The notes: generated from the letters alone by a model not told the origin. A DNA stretch of 64,000 nucleotides from Okeania sp. SIO1I7 (GCA_010672585.1 JAAHGF010000019.1:130371-194370); one strand, 5' to 3'. Shown: positions 1 through 10,460, numbered from the stretch's first letter. Numbers and translations: made by a program.

Positions 1-503
1 TCGTCCTATTTTGGTTATGTAAAAAATTAATGTTGAAAAACGCAAAAAGAGTAAGAGCTTCAGACTTTTTATCTATTTTTTGAGTTTTTACAACCTATTT
101 ATAATTGCTATAGAGTCTTTCCATTGTGACAATTAATGTAAGAATTCAGCCGTCAGCTATTACTTTTAGCTTTAGTTTTAGATAAAAGCTTTACTCATTG
201 AGTTAGAATTACATCTTACTGCCAAAGTCGGCTTTAAAGTCTATTTTCATTTATCGCGGTTTTCACAAAAGTAGACTACAAAACTTTTGCTCTCTGTCTC
301 CTGCCTTTAAGCCAAAATATCTGTATTCTATGAAACATGAAAACTTCTATAAATGGGTGCATCTCATATTTGCAAAAATACTTTTTTCCCATATATTTAT
401 TCCCTATTCCCTGTTGCCAGATGAGCTGTTGCCTGTTGCCTAAAAGCGATAATTTTTTGGGTTTATTCAAAATTGAGTCCACCCCTAGAAATCCCTTATT
501 TTT
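1..503. other. Non-coding, repeat-derived
   Basis: No convincing gene. Around 138-170 there is a fragment of the 'ATTCAGCCGTCAGC' sequence that forms the ends of MITE-E elsewhere. Around 400-450 there are 'CCTGTTGCC' repeats like those inside MITE-A. The open frame on the minus strand here is low-complexity and has no family signature. Confidence 0.6.
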
Positions 504-925
504 GCTGAGATAGGAAAGTATTGGGATTGAAATATTGAACTTGATTTTTTTTATCCCCTTTCAAGGGGAGGCTTTAGACCTTATTCTTTGCTGAATATCT
601 ACAGGAAATTTAAGTTTTTTTCTTGCTTAATAACCTTCCTCCCTCTTCCTTCTTCCTTCTTCCTTATCTAATGCCATGAACTAATTCCCAGCTTACTTCT
701 TTAATCCCCGAAGAGCTGAGATAGGAAAGTATTGGGATTGAAATATTGAACTTGATTTTTTTTATCCCCTTTCAAGGGGAGGCTTTAGACCTTATTCTTT
801 GCTGAATATCTACAGGAAATTTAAGTTTTTTTCTTGCTTAATAACCTTCCTCCCTCTTCCTTCTTCCTTCTTCCTTATCTAATGCCATGAACTAATTCCC
901 AGCTTACTTCTTTAATCCCCGAAGA
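504..925. repeat. Perfect 211-bp tandem duplication overlapping the dapL tail
   Basis: Bases 504-714 are repeated at 715-925 with no difference that I can see. Each unit runs from 'GCTGAGATAGG' to 'CCCCGAAGA'. It contains a small hairpin (CCCCTTTCAAGGGG), a TTCC-rich pyrimidine stretch, and the last 22 bases of the dapL coding region. Only the copy at 904-925 belongs to the intact gene; 693-714 is a duplicate of the gene tail. The identity suggests a recent event. Confidence 0.95.
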
Positions 926-2103
926 TTTGCATAAGATTGATAACTAATCCCTGCATCTTTCATCCTTTTTAATGCTGCAGAAATCCGCTCTTCTTCTACT
1001 GTTAAAGCAATACGAAAAAATCCTTCTCCACATACACCATATCCATTCCCAGGAGGCACGATAATCCCACATTTATCTAGCAATAAGTTAACAAATTCTT
1101 GAGATGTGTAATTTTTGGGAACAGGAACCCATACATATAAACTTGCTAAATTCGGTTTAATCGGCCACCCTAAAGATTGTAAACCTTCAATTAAAATATC
1201 TCTTCGTTTTTGGTAAATAGCTACTAAACTTTGCAACTTTTCTTCAGTAGTAGAAAATGCAGCGACCGCCGCTTTTTGAATTGCTTTAAATACTCCAGAA
1301 TCTACATTAGATTTAACTTGACTTAATCCCTTAATTCCCAAACTATTTCCTACTACAAAACCAATCCGCCATCCTGTCATATTGTAAGACTTAGATAAAC
1401 TATGAAATTCAATTGCTACATCTTTTGCACCAGGAATTTGTAATACACTAGGAGGTTTATAACCTTCATAAGCCATTTCAGAATAAGCATGGTCGTGACA
1501 TAGTAATATGTCATAATGGCGACAAAAGTTTACTAATTCCTCAAAAAAATCTAAAGTAGCTGTCGCACCAGTGGGATTATTAGGATAGTTCACCCACAAC
1601 AATTTTGCTTTTTGAGCCACTTCTTGAGGAATAGTCTTTAAATTTGGCAACCAATTTTCAGTCTGAAGCTGCATTAGATAGGGTTGACCCTCCGCAAAAA
1701 TTGTTGAGGTGCGATAAACTGGATAACCAGGGTCAGGAATTATGGTATAATCCCCTGGGTTTACAAAAGCTAGGAAAGTATTGTGAATTGACTCTTTAGA
1801 ACCTATTGAAGAAATTACTTCTGTTTCTGGATTTAAATCTTCAATGGCAAACCGACGTTTCATCCAATCTGCTGCTGCTTGTCTATATTCCTTTATACCT
1901 TTGTAGGGAGGATAATGATGATTGGTAGAGTCTTGAATTGCTTCACGCATTGCCTGAATAATATGTTTTGGTGTTGGTTGGTCTGGATCTCCTACACCCA
2001 AATTGATGATGTCAACTCCTCTTTCAATTAATTCATTCCGTTTACGGTCAATTTCGGCAAAGAGATAAGGTGGTATTCGTTCTAACCTTTTGGCAAGCTG
2101 CAT
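904..2103 (-). CDS. dapL: LL-diaminopimelate aminotransferase
   Basis: PLP-dependent class I/II aminotransferase of 399 residues. It is expected to convert tetrahydrodipicolinate directly to LL-diaminopimelate, using glutamate, for lysine and peptidoglycan. Seen: the N-terminal KRLERIPPYLFAEI start typical of the cyanobacterial 'DapL1' form, PNNPTG at about 174-179 (PLP-binding Asn), and SLSKSYNMTGWR with the Schiff-base Lys at 238. The C-terminus (SYQSYANLRGLKK) seems several residues longer than that of the Nostoc-type protein. Its last 22 bases are part of a tandem duplication downstream. Monocistronic. A related aspartate or alanine aminotransferase role cannot be excluded by eye. Confidence 0.88.
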   Translation of the reverse strand: MQLAKRLERIPPYLFAEIDRKRNELIERGVDIINLGVGDPDQPTPKHIIQAMREAIQDSTNHHYPPYKGIKEYRQAAADWMKRRFAIEDLNPETEVISSIGSKESIHNTFLAFVNPGDYTIIPDPGYPVYRTSTIFAEGQPYLMQLQTENWLPNLKTIPQEVAQKAKLLWVNYPNNPTGATATLDFFEELVNFCRHYDILLCHDHAYSEMAYEGYKPPSVLQIPGAKDVAIEFHSLSKSYNMTGWRIGFVVGNSLGIKGLSQVKSNVDSGVFKAIQKAAVAAFSTTEEKLQSLVAIYQKRRDILIEGLQSLGWPIKPNLASLYVWVPVPKNYTSQEFVNLLLDKCGIIVPPGNGYGVCGEGFFRIALTVEEERISAALKRMKDAGISYQSYANLRGLKK

Positions 2104-2540
2104 AGTAGTTTCTATAGACTCCTTAACTAAATTAATCTACAATAAAAAAGTGTATATTATCAAATTAAAAAGAAGTCAGGAGTTTTTCCAAGTCAAAAGT
2201 AAAAATTGAAAAATTTCGGATTTTTTTCCTTGTAGCTTTAGTGAAAATCCCGGTCTCAAAAATTATTATCTACTCAAAGCTTTTAGCAATTCAGCATTTA
2301 GTATTCAGTATTTTCTCACGGGATGCTCCGCAAACAACTTATATTTCTTTTACTGAAACCAAGAACAATACAATTTCAAATAAATGCCTACCCAAGATGT
2401 TAGCTAAAAGCTATTTAATAGTGAATTATTCTAGTTGTTAATATCTTGATAATTTCACCAACACATCGACTGTGAGTTAGGGATTATTCAATTTGACTAA
2501 AGTTCAAAGTGATTAAACATTTTTTTCCTTGTGGGAAAAG
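2104..2540. other. Non-coding spacer with a MITE-E-like fragment
   Basis: No gene supported. Around 2285-2335 a stretch ('ATTCAGCATTTAGTATTCAG' then 'GGGATGCTCCGCAAAC') resembles MITE-E ends. The plus-strand frame opening at 2241 lies in this repeat and has no protein-like composition. Confidence 0.5.
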
Positions 2541-3453
2541 TTGTTGCCAGACAAGGATTAGGCCACGGTCCCAGGGATGATTTATCTGCATTCTGTGAAG
2601 CTCTAAAAAAAATGGCAAAGTTTTCCCCTTGCATCGCCAAAAAAATTATGATACAATTGAATCATTGGGAGTAACTCGCCCCTACGCATGACTTTTTATT
2701 CAACCCAAAAATAGCATTTCGCCACTGAATACATATAGAAGGAAAACTCACACCATCAAAGCAGAGAAAAATCATCATCTTGTGAAGCTCAAAAAAAATG
2801 GCAAGGTATTTCCTCTTGCATCCTCAAAAAAATCCTTGTTGCCAGACAAGGATTAGGCCACGGATACAGGGATGATTCATCTGCATTTTGTGAAGCTCTA
2901 AAAAAAATGGCAAAGTTTTTCCCCTTGCATCGCCAAAAAAATTATGATACAATTTAATCATTGGGAGTAACTCGCCCCTACGCATGACTTTTTATTCAAC
3001 CCAAAAATAGCATTTCGCCACTGAATACATATAGAAGGAAAACTCACACCATCAAAGCAGAAAAAAAAAATCATCATCCTGTGAAGCTCGAAGGTGAAGA
3101 GATAGCGATCGCCAAATTTGCCCGCCCCATCAACAGATTCATATATTTACTCATGGTACTTCTATTAGAAGAGATGTAGCTACCGCACTTGCTCTGCCAA
3201 CCCTATACTCACAAACCAAAGAAAAATCATCATCTTGTGAAGCTTCAAAAAAAATGGCAAGGTATTTCCTCTTGCATCCTCAAAAAAATCCTTGTTGCCA
3301 GACAAGGATTAGGCCACGGATACAGGGATGATTCATCTGCATTTTGTGAAGCTCTAAAAAAATGGCAAAGTTTTTCCCCTTGCATCGCCAAAAAAATTAT
3401 GATACAATTTAATCATTGGGGGTAACTCGCCCCTACGCATGACTTTTTATTCA
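2541..3453. repeat. 295-bp tandem repeat block with a third partial copy
   Basis: A unit beginning 'TTGTTGCCAGACAAGG' occurs at 2541, 2836 and 3292. The first two are 295 bases apart and nearly identical over their length; the third is preceded and followed by shorter matching segments (about 3226-3453). Inside each unit a 60-70-base subunit is repeated in diverged form: 'TGTGAAGCTC', an A-run, 'ATGGCAA', then 'CTTGCATC'. Between copies 2 and 3 lies unrelated sequence with a HIP1 site at 3104. Frames crossing this block are built from the repeat and I do not call them genes. Confidence 0.85.
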
Positions 3454-4039
3454 ACTAAGAAAAAACTTATATTTTACATTGATACTTAATCTAAAAATAA
3501 TTACCACTCAGCAACACCCAAATCAAGATTTTTGACTGTCTTGAGTGCGTCTTACATTATGAGTTTTCCTCAGTAATTAGCACGCGCTTTTCAATGCATA
3601 ACTTTTAACTTCCGCGTAGCAGTACTAGCTATTTTGTGTTAATGATGTAGAGAAGAAAACCTGAAAAGAATAAATAAATAATCAACACTCAAAATCTAAA
3701 TCTAAATCTAAATCTAATAAACTTCACTTGGGCCTATTAAATTTATCTCCAACCAAATCAAACAAATCTGCTTCAAAAAATCTAGATAAAATATCAAAAT
3801 CATACAGAAAATTCAGATTTATGCACCCTAACAAAAAATATAATCATAATTCAACTAACTCACTAGATTCAGACACAATCAACTAAATAATTGTACCCAT
3901 TAAAGCATTTATTTTTCAAAGACCAAGGCTATTTATCAAAGACTTACATAATATACCAAATACCAACAATTGATAGATGTTAGATATCAGTTAAACATCT
4001 GAAATTTTCAACCATAATAAAATTAAAATGATTTGCAGT
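3454..4039. other. Non-coding spacer with AAATCT microsatellite
   Basis: AT-rich, no gene seen. About 3690-3718 carries a short tandem of the hexamer AAATCT/TCTAAA. Confidence 0.6.
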
Positions 4040-4234
4040 TTATATACTGGGAACAAGCTGAACTCTGCCTGCATCCATCTCCTCCATTAATAATTCTAAT
4101 GCTTCATAATCTACATCAGAAATATAGCCAAGTCGTGTCAACTCTAAATTGATTTGATTTTCTATTTCAGGAGTCAGTCTGCGAAAATAAAGAGCTTTAG
4201 ATACAAGTTTCCGAATCATACATTTTGGTTCCAT
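4040..4234 (-). CDS. Small conserved cyanobacterial protein
   Basis: 64 residues, soluble and acidic at the C-terminus. The segment RLTPEIENQINLELTRLGY followed by ISDVDYEALELLMEEMDAG matches, from memory, a widespread small cyanobacterial protein of unknown function ending in '...LVPxx'. Two helices separated by a short turn are likely. ATG start at 4234; an alternative internal ATG is five codons later. It stands alone. No function can be assigned. Confidence 0.7.
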   Translation of the reverse strand: MEPKCMIRKLVSKALYFRRLTPEIENQINLELTRLGYISDVDYEALELLMEEMDAGRVQLVPSI

Positions 4235-4407
4235 TGCTAATAGAAAAACCCTACATAATTAAATTCTCTGCTAAATGCTTACTCTTGTAGGTGATCCAAT
4301 CCCAGATAAGACAGTGATATTAATCATTTGGACTATAAATTAGGAGTAACTTGTCGTCGTGGATCAGAATTTCACGGTATCAGTTTTTGATGCTATCTTG
4401 AAATATG

Positions 4408-4594
4408 GGCATTGCTGATTTGAGGTACGATATTATGTCAGGATAAGAGCACGAGTAAAAAACTTCCTCCTTCTACTACTGTTTCTTCTTCTTTATTCCC
4501 TCCTGACTCGGTTATTCCCCTCTTGGGAGCAGTAGGGGTTGGTTGACTCCTAAGTAATGCGCGATTAATATCATACACGCGCTTCAGCAACGCC
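4408..4594. mobile_element. MITE-D copy 1, 40 bp upstream of the radical SAM gene
   Basis: 187-bp element whose ends are inverted: GGCATTGCTGATTTGAGG at the left, and the complement of GGCGTTGCTGAAGC at the right. It is flanked by GAAATATG (4400-4407) and AAAATATG (4595-4602), a likely 8-bp target duplication with one mismatch. There is no coding capacity. Its right end is 40 bases from the next start codon, so it may carry or separate promoter elements. Confidence 0.85.
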
Positions 4595-4634
4595 AAAATA
4601 TGTATGTCCAGAAAATACAAATTAGGTACAAATA

Positions 4635-7346
4635 GTGGCAGTAGCAGTAGAGAATTTACTAACATCAGAAATCTTAAAACCTGCTCGTTACCTTGGTAAT
4701 GAGTTAGGAGCTTTCCATAAACCTTGGGACGACGCTCAAGTCCACTGGGTACTAACCTATCCAGAAGTTTATGAAGTAGGAGCTTCTAATTTAGGACATA
4801 TAATTCTTTATAACATCTTAAACTCTCAACCAAGACAACTATGCGACCGCGCATATTTACCAGCTCCAGACTTAGCACAAAAATTACGAGTTACAGATAC
4901 CCCACTATTTGCTGTTGAATCAAGGCGATCGCTCACTGAGTTTGATATTTTAGGATTTAGCCTCAGTTATGAATTAGGAGCCACAAATATTTTAGAAATG
5001 CTAAGTTTGGCAGGTATTCCCCTAACTTGGCAAGAACGACAATTAACGTCCCACTCTCCTCAAGCACAACAAACCTATCCCTTAATTTTTGCAGGTGGTC
5101 AAACAGCAACTTCAAACCCAGAACCTTATGCAGACTTTTTTGACTTTATTGCTTTAGGAGATGGAGAAGAGTTACTGCCAGAAATTGGACTAATAGTTGA
5201 GCAAGGGAAAACTAATGGATTAACTAGAGAAGAATTATTGTTAGATTTAGCCCAAATTCCCGGGGTGTATGTGCCACAATTTTATCAAATGGCTAAAGAT
5301 GGCTCTGTATTCCCCATTAGTAAGGATGTGCCAGAAAAAATATTGCGCCGAGTGGCCGCTCCCATGCCAGCTTATTCTATAGGTTTAGTTCCTTATGTAG
5401 AAACAGTCCATGACCGACTGGTAATAGAAGTACGACGTGGCTGTACCAGAGGATGTCGCTTTTGTCAACCAGGTATGTTGACTCGACCAGCAAGAGATGT
5501 AGACCCAGAAGAAATAGTAGATACTATCGAAAAGGGTTTGAGAGCTACTGGACATAATGAGTTTTCTTTACTTTCCCTAAGTTGTTCTGATTATCTGGCA
5601 TTGCCAGCAGTGGGCACTGAAATTAGAAACCGCCTCAAAGATGAAAATATTTCTCTATCTTTACCAAGTCAACGAGTTGATAGATTTGATGAAAATATTG
5701 CCAATATTATTGGTGGTACGAGGCAAAGTAGTCTGACCTTTGCACCAGAAGCAGGCACCCAAAGAATGCGGGACATTATCAATAAGGGGTTGACAAATGA
5801 AGAACTTTTGCGAGGAGTCAAAACCGCTTATGAACAAGGTTGGGATAAGGTTAAGCTCTATTTTATGATTGGTTTACCTGGTGAAACTGATGCGGATGTA
5901 TTAGGTATTGCAGAAACAGTTAATTGGTTACAACAAGAGTGCAGAACTAAAGGTCGGAAGAAACTACAGGTGACTCTGACAATTTCCAACTTGACTCCAA
6001 AACCTCATACACCTTTTCAGTGGCATTCTGTCTCAGTAGCTGAATTTGAACGTAAGCAAGAATTACTAAAGGCAGAATTTAGAAGAATGAAAGGTGTAAA
6101 GGTAAATTATACCGATGTTCGTATCTCAGCAATGGAAGACTTTCTAGGTAGGGGCGATCGCCGTCTAGCATCTGTAATTCGCCGTGCTTGGGAACGAGGA
6201 GCAGGAATGGACTCTTGGTGGGAAAGTTTGGATAAAGCTTTTGCTGCATGGAGTGAAGCTATTGCAGAATCAGACTTGAGTTGGAAATATCGCCAAGTAG
6301 AAAATGGTGAGTGGAATGTATTTAAAAATACAGAAAATTCTACTGAAATTACTTCCGCTCAAAACTTATCATCTCTACTTGACCAACCTCTACCTTGGGA
6401 CCATATAGAGACTGGAATTAATAAAAATTGGCTAAAAGAAGATTTGCATAGAGCTTTAGCAGCAATAACTGTTCCGGACTGCTTTTTTGCAACTTGTTCT
6501 CATTGTGGTGTATGTGGTCCCGATTTAGGTCATAATATTGTAGTTCCGCCTTTGCCTATTCCAGAATTTGATGGTCAATTTGTGCCAAACCAGAATAAGG
6601 TACAACGTCTACGAGTTTGGCTAGGTAAGTTGGGAGAAATGGCTTTGGTTAGTCATCTAGATTTAGCTCGACTATTCGCTCGTGCAGTTCGTCGCAGCTC
6701 TATACCTATTGCTTTTACAGGAGGATATCATCCAAGTCCACGAATTATTCCGGCTAGTGCTTTGTCTTTAGGAACAACTAGCACAGGGGAAATTGTGGAT
6801 TTTGAGTTGACAGAACGAATGGATGTGGTAACATTTCAAAATAAACTGGGATCTGCTTTACCAAAAGATATACCTATATATAAGGTTGAAGAAGTAGAGG
6901 TAAAGAGTCCTTCTGTATCTCAGATATTGGAGAAAGCAGAATATATTTTGAAGGTCCGGAAAATAGCTGAATCTTCAGAAAATTTAACAAAAGATTTCTA
7001 CAATCAAACAACACAAGAAAAGCTAAATTGGCAAGAGTGGGTAGAGGCAATTAATAATAGTGAATCAATTCTGTGGGAACAAACCACAAAATCGGGTAAA
7101 GTAAAAGTTATTAACTTACGCGATCGCTTATTTGAGTTGGAGTTTATAGAGTATCCAACCACTGATATTTTTTCTTTAGAAACGAAATGGGATGTTAAAA
7201 CAGATGGCATTATTCGTTATGTGGGAAGTTATCAGAATGATGGAACTTTACTACGACCACAACATATAATTTATATGCTGGAACAAGTAAGCAAACAGGA
7301 ATTTGAATTACTGCATATTCACCGGAAAAAGTTGTTTTTGAAGTGA
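4635..7346 (+). CDS. B12-binding-like radical SAM protein with C-terminal DUF2344 (TIGR03960/TIGR03936 type)
   Basis: 903 residues, GTG start (GTGGCAGTAGCAG). N-terminal part (about 30-240) resembles a cobalamin-binding domain. The radical SAM core follows with the cluster motif CTRGCRFC (Cys 270, 274, 277). The region after about residue 650, beginning near 'KVQRLRVWLGKLGEMALVSH', is the DUF2344 'radical SAM-linked' domain, which many other bacteria encode as a separate gene. A Cys-rich CSHCGVCG motif lies between the two. The family is near-universal in cyanobacteria but its substrate is not firmly known; tRNA/rRNA modification has been suggested for relatives. No neighbouring gene shares its strand closely. 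Confidence 0.9.
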   Translation: MAVAVENLLTSEILKPARYLGNELGAFHKPWDDAQVHWVLTYPEVYEVGASNLGHIILYNILNSQPRQLCDRAYLPAPDLAQKLRVTDTPLFAVESRRSLTEFDILGFSLSYELGATNILEMLSLAGIPLTWQERQLTSHSPQAQQTYPLIFAGGQTATSNPEPYADFFDFIALGDGEELLPEIGLIVEQGKTNGLTREELLLDLAQIPGVYVPQFYQMAKDGSVFPISKDVPEKILRRVAAPMPAYSIGLVPYVETVHDRLVIEVRRGCTRGCRFCQPGMLTRPARDVDPEEIVDTIEKGLRATGHNEFSLLSLSCSDYLALPAVGTEIRNRLKDENISLSLPSQRVDRFDENIANIIGGTRQSSLTFAPEAGTQRMRDIINKGLTNEELLRGVKTAYEQGWDKVKLYFMIGLPGETDADVLGIAETVNWLQQECRTKGRKKLQVTLTISNLTPKPHTPFQWHSVSVAEFERKQELLKAEFRRMKGVKVNYTDVRISAMEDFLGRGDRRLASVIRRAWERGAGMDSWWESLDKAFAAWSEAIAESDLSWKYRQVENGEWNVFKNTENSTEITSAQNLSSLLDQPLPWDHIETGINKNWLKEDLHRALAAITVPDCFFATCSHCGVCGPDLGHNIVVPPLPIPEFDGQFVPNQNKVQRLRVWLGKLGEMALVSHLDLARLFARAVRRSSIPIAFTGGYHPSPRIIPASALSLGTTSTGEIVDFELTERMDVVTFQNKLGSALPKDIPIYKVEEVEVKSPSVSQILEKAEYILKVRKIAESSENLTKDFYNQTTQEKLNWQEWVEAINNSESILWEQTTKSGKVKVINLRDRLFELEFIEYPTTDIFSLETKWDVKTDGIIRYVGSYQNDGTLLRPQHIIYMLEQVSKQEFELLHIHRKKLFLK

Positions 7347-7357
7347 TATAAATTAAA

Positions 7358-7686
7358 GTAAGCATTCAGCAGTCAGCCATCAGCTATCAGCTATGTAGAT
7401 GTCAAAACTTTGACAAAAAAATGTCAAATTGTGGCTCAAATAATAATTGACGACGCTGTTTATCTAATAAATATTAAACTAAAACCATGGTAATAATTTA
7501 AGGTATAAACAGCTCAGAAAGTAATCTATTGAAAAGTAAGCATTTACTGCGGAATGCTGCGCAAACAGCTATGAGCAATAAGACTCAGATGAGTGTAGTA
7601 AGCTCTAATTTGGCGTTAATTAATAAACTATTATCTAAAACCAAAAACAATAGCTGATTGCTGATGACTGACGGCTGAATACTTAC
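7358..7686. mobile_element. MITE-E copy 1
   Basis: 329-bp element with 19-bp inverted ends: GTAAGCATTCAGCAGTCAG at the left and the complement of GTAAGTATTCAGCCGTCAG at the right. The interior contains 'TGCGGAATGCTGCGCAAACAGC', a phrase shared with other MITE-E copies. No target duplication is obvious here. Confidence 0.75.
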
Positions 7687-7727
7687 ATTGAAAGATTGCA
7701 TAAACCAGATATTAATTACCTAAGTAA

Positions 7728-7918
7728 TACCAAGCATGAAAAAATAATGCTATACTTGTGTCAAACTTCAACTATTAAGTAAATAACACAAGTAGAATTA
7801 CTTCTTTGAGCTTTATTAGCAAGTTGATGTGAATAATTCACATTTTTACTTCTCCCCCACTCCCTTACTCCTCTACTTTCCTACTCAAGAAAGTGTAGCA
7901 AAATTTATTAAATTGGTA
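7728..7918. mobile_element. MITE-C copy 1
   Basis: 191-bp element with ends TACCAA...TTGGTA, flanked by TAA on the left (7725-7727) and TTA on the right (7919-7921). The interior has a pyrimidine-rich tract (CTCCCCCACTCCC). Other copies of the family in the window have exact 3-bp flanking duplications. Confidence 0.75.
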
Positions 7919-7921
7919 TTA

Positions 7922-8375
7922 AGACGGTGTATATTTAGAGCAAAAATAGAGTAAAAATCAAATTTCGTAAATTAAAGATATCCAATGGAAGTTAAATATT
8001 ACAACTTGATTAGTTGTGATAACGTATCCTGACGATAAAATTTAATTTACCTAATTGTAAGTGCCTAAAAAATTAAATAGTTTCAACTATTTAATAAAAC
8101 AGATTGAAAAATGAAGATTTGTAAAAAAAATGGATTGAATTTAGTGTGAATAATTGAAAATAACGTAATATATAATAACTTGGTGAAACTATTCAAATTG
8201 GTAAGAGTAAACTGAAGCATAAACTACTCAAAACCAGACCAAGCACGATCAAAAAAAAGAAGAAAAGTTCACACAAGTATTGCAGTTAATATTCAAGATT
8301 ACAAATAACCTAAATAACACCAAAGGTGACTTAATCTATAGCGCCACATTTTTATTAAGCAATTGAGGGAATTGA
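7922..8375 (+). promoter_or_regulatory. Long leader region of rne
   Basis: 454 bases without a gene lie between MITE-C copy 1 and the RNase E start codon. They are AT-rich and contain several poly-A stretches. A long, AU-rich 5' UTR through which RNase E autoregulates is known for rne in other bacteria and reported in cyanobacteria; that role here is inference. A Shine-Dalgarno-like GAGGGA sits 7 bases before the ATG. Confidence 0.4.
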
Positions 8376-10427
8376 ATGCCAAAGCAAATAATAATTGCCG
8401 AGCAACATAGAATTGCTGCGGTATTTTCTGAAGACCAAATACAAGAACTTGTCGTTGCTACAGGTAGCCATCAAGTTAGTGATATATATCTAGGAGTTGT
8501 AGAAAATGTACTACCAGGGATAGATGCAGCATTTGTAAACATTGGAGACCCAGAGCGCAACGGATTTATTCATGTTAGCGATTTAGGGCCATTAAGATTA
8601 AAACGGTCTTCCGGTGCAATTACAGAACTACTGACACCCCAACAAAAAGTCCTAGTACAAGTGATGAAAGAACCCACTGGTACAAAAGGACCACGCCTAA
8701 CAGGCAACATAACTCTACCAGGCCGCTATTTAGTCCTAATGCCTTATGGACGGGGTGTTAACCTATCCCGACGTATTCGTTCTGAAAGTGAAAGAAATCG
8801 CCTCAGAGCATTAGCAATTTTAATCAAACCAGCAGGAATGGGACTCTTAGTCCGTACCGAAGCAGAAGGGATGGAAGAAGACGCCATTCTAGAAGATTTA
8901 GAACTATTGCAGAAACAGTGGGAAACAGTCCAAATGGAGGGCAACTCCAATAGAGCACCCGCACTACTAAATCGTGATAGTGACTTTATTCAACGAGTGC
9001 TGCGAGATATGTATAGCACAGATGTAAATCGAATTGTAGTGGACTTAAATGAATCAGTAAAGCGAGTCAAAAAACACCTGCTTAACTGGAGCGGAGGCAA
9101 ACCACTACAAGTTTTAATCGACTATCATAGCGATCGTATCCCTATCCTAGAATATTTCCGGGTTAATGCAGCCATTCGAGAAGCTCTTAGACCTAGAGTA
9201 GACTTGCCATCTGGTGGTTACATTATTATCCAACCGACTGAAGCACTAACTGTGATAGATGTCAACTCCGGTTCTTTCACACGCTCCGCTACAGCTCGCG
9301 AAACAGTACTTTGGACAAATTGTGAAGCAGCCACAGAAATAGCCCGTCAGCTACGCCTGCGTAATATTGCTGGGGTGATTATTGTGGACTTTATTGATAT
9401 GGACTCACGGCGAGACCAATTGCAAGTTCTTGAACACTTTAATCAAGTTCTTAAAGCTGATAAAGCCAGACCTCAAATAGCCCAATTATCAGAACTGGGG
9501 TTAGTTGAGTTGACTCGTAAACGCCAAGGTCAAAATGTATATGAACTTTTTGGTCACACTTGTCCTAGCTGTAATGGATTAGGACATTTAGTTCGTTTAC
9601 CAGGGGAATCAGAAATTCCCATGGAGGAAGTTAATTTGCCTTTGGTTAGTCGTACCCCAGAGGTCGAAGAAACTATGAGACCAACTATTGCTCCTCCAAC
9701 TTTGGTAACAGCAACTCAAACTTCTACTGGGGAGACTACACAAGGATATCAAGAAGTAGAGTCTACTACTCATTCCTCAGATTTAGAATTGTTGAATCAC
9801 CCTAGTTATCAAGAATCTAACCGACGGCGACGACGGCGACGAGTAGGAGTCGGTGAAACAATGCAAGATGAATCATTAGAATTGCAAGAAAGAGAAATGG
9901 GCACAGATATGGAATATCCTATGCTTTCAGAAGGATATCCACTAACAACACCTAATCGACGCCCGGGAAGAGAGATAATTAGACCTATTACTGAACCTCC
10001 AGAGATAGTGAAAGTAGAAATGACGCCTGATGAGCAAGATGTGTATGCTTTGATGGGTATTTCTCCAATCACACTTTTAGAAGAGGGAACGGTCAAAAAT
10101 CCTAAATCAGTAATTATTTCTATTCAGGAACCTGGGGAGAATAGTGTTAGAGAAACAACAGAAAAAAAAGAAGATGTTGAGCTTGAGTCAGTAGTAGAGT
10201 ACGAAGAGGAGAATGACGATGAAGATCCACAATTAGAGGAGGTTGACTCATCAATGTCTTTAGAGGAAGAGGATCAAATTAATTTTGATAGTGAAGATGA
10301 ACATGGTCAGTACGAGGCAGAATTGAGTGATTCAGATGTCGATCTAAGTTCAGATAGCAATGATTCTGATGACTCAGGGCCGATTCGACGCCGTCGCCGT
10401 CGTTCTTCAGCAACCACAGAAGAATAA
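8376..10427 (+). CDS. rne: Ribonuclease E (Rne/Rng family)
   Basis: 683-residue endoribonuclease that starts mRNA decay and processes rRNA. Order of parts: S1 RNA-binding domain (about 35-115), 5'-sensor/RNase H-like region, DNase I-like catalytic domain with Asp 295 (VIDVNSG) and Asp 338 (VDFIDM), and the Zn-link CPSC (396-399). The tail from about 405 is disordered and acidic, as in cyanobacteria, with an arginine run at 483-489 and the nonapeptide RRRRRRSSA at 671-679, known to bind PNPase. ATG preceded by GAGGGA. rnhB follows 466 bp downstream, the usual cyanobacterial order, although here a MITE and a minisatellite separate them. Confidence 0.97.
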   Translation: MPKQIIIAEQHRIAAVFSEDQIQELVVATGSHQVSDIYLGVVENVLPGIDAAFVNIGDPERNGFIHVSDLGPLRLKRSSGAITELLTPQQKVLVQVMKEPTGTKGPRLTGNITLPGRYLVLMPYGRGVNLSRRIRSESERNRLRALAILIKPAGMGLLVRTEAEGMEEDAILEDLELLQKQWETVQMEGNSNRAPALLNRDSDFIQRVLRDMYSTDVNRIVVDLNESVKRVKKHLLNWSGGKPLQVLIDYHSDRIPILEYFRVNAAIREALRPRVDLPSGGYIIIQPTEALTVIDVNSGSFTRSATARETVLWTNCEAATEIARQLRLRNIAGVIIVDFIDMDSRRDQLQVLEHFNQVLKADKARPQIAQLSELGLVELTRKRQGQNVYELFGHTCPSCNGLGHLVRLPGESEIPMEEVNLPLVSRTPEVEETMRPTIAPPTLVTATQTSTGETTQGYQEVESTTHSSDLELLNHPSYQESNRRRRRRRVGVGETMQDESLELQEREMGTDMEYPMLSEGYPLTTPNRRPGREIIRPITEPPEIVKVEMTPDEQDVYALMGISPITLLEEGTVKNPKSVIISIQEPGENSVRETTEKKEDVELESVVEYEEENDDEDPQLEEVDSSMSLEEEDQINFDSEDEHGQYEAELSDSDVDLSSDSNDSDDSGPIRRRRRRSSATTEE

Positions 10428-10460
10428 ATAGAATTTGCTAGTGGTGCAACTGTAATGGTA

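Noticed and set aside
276..482. Minus-strand open frame of 68 codons
   Set aside because: Repeat-derived and without family features or ribosome-binding site.
3189..3425. Plus-strand open frame of 78 codons
   Set aside because: Made of the 295-bp repeat block; same text appears out of frame in the other copies.
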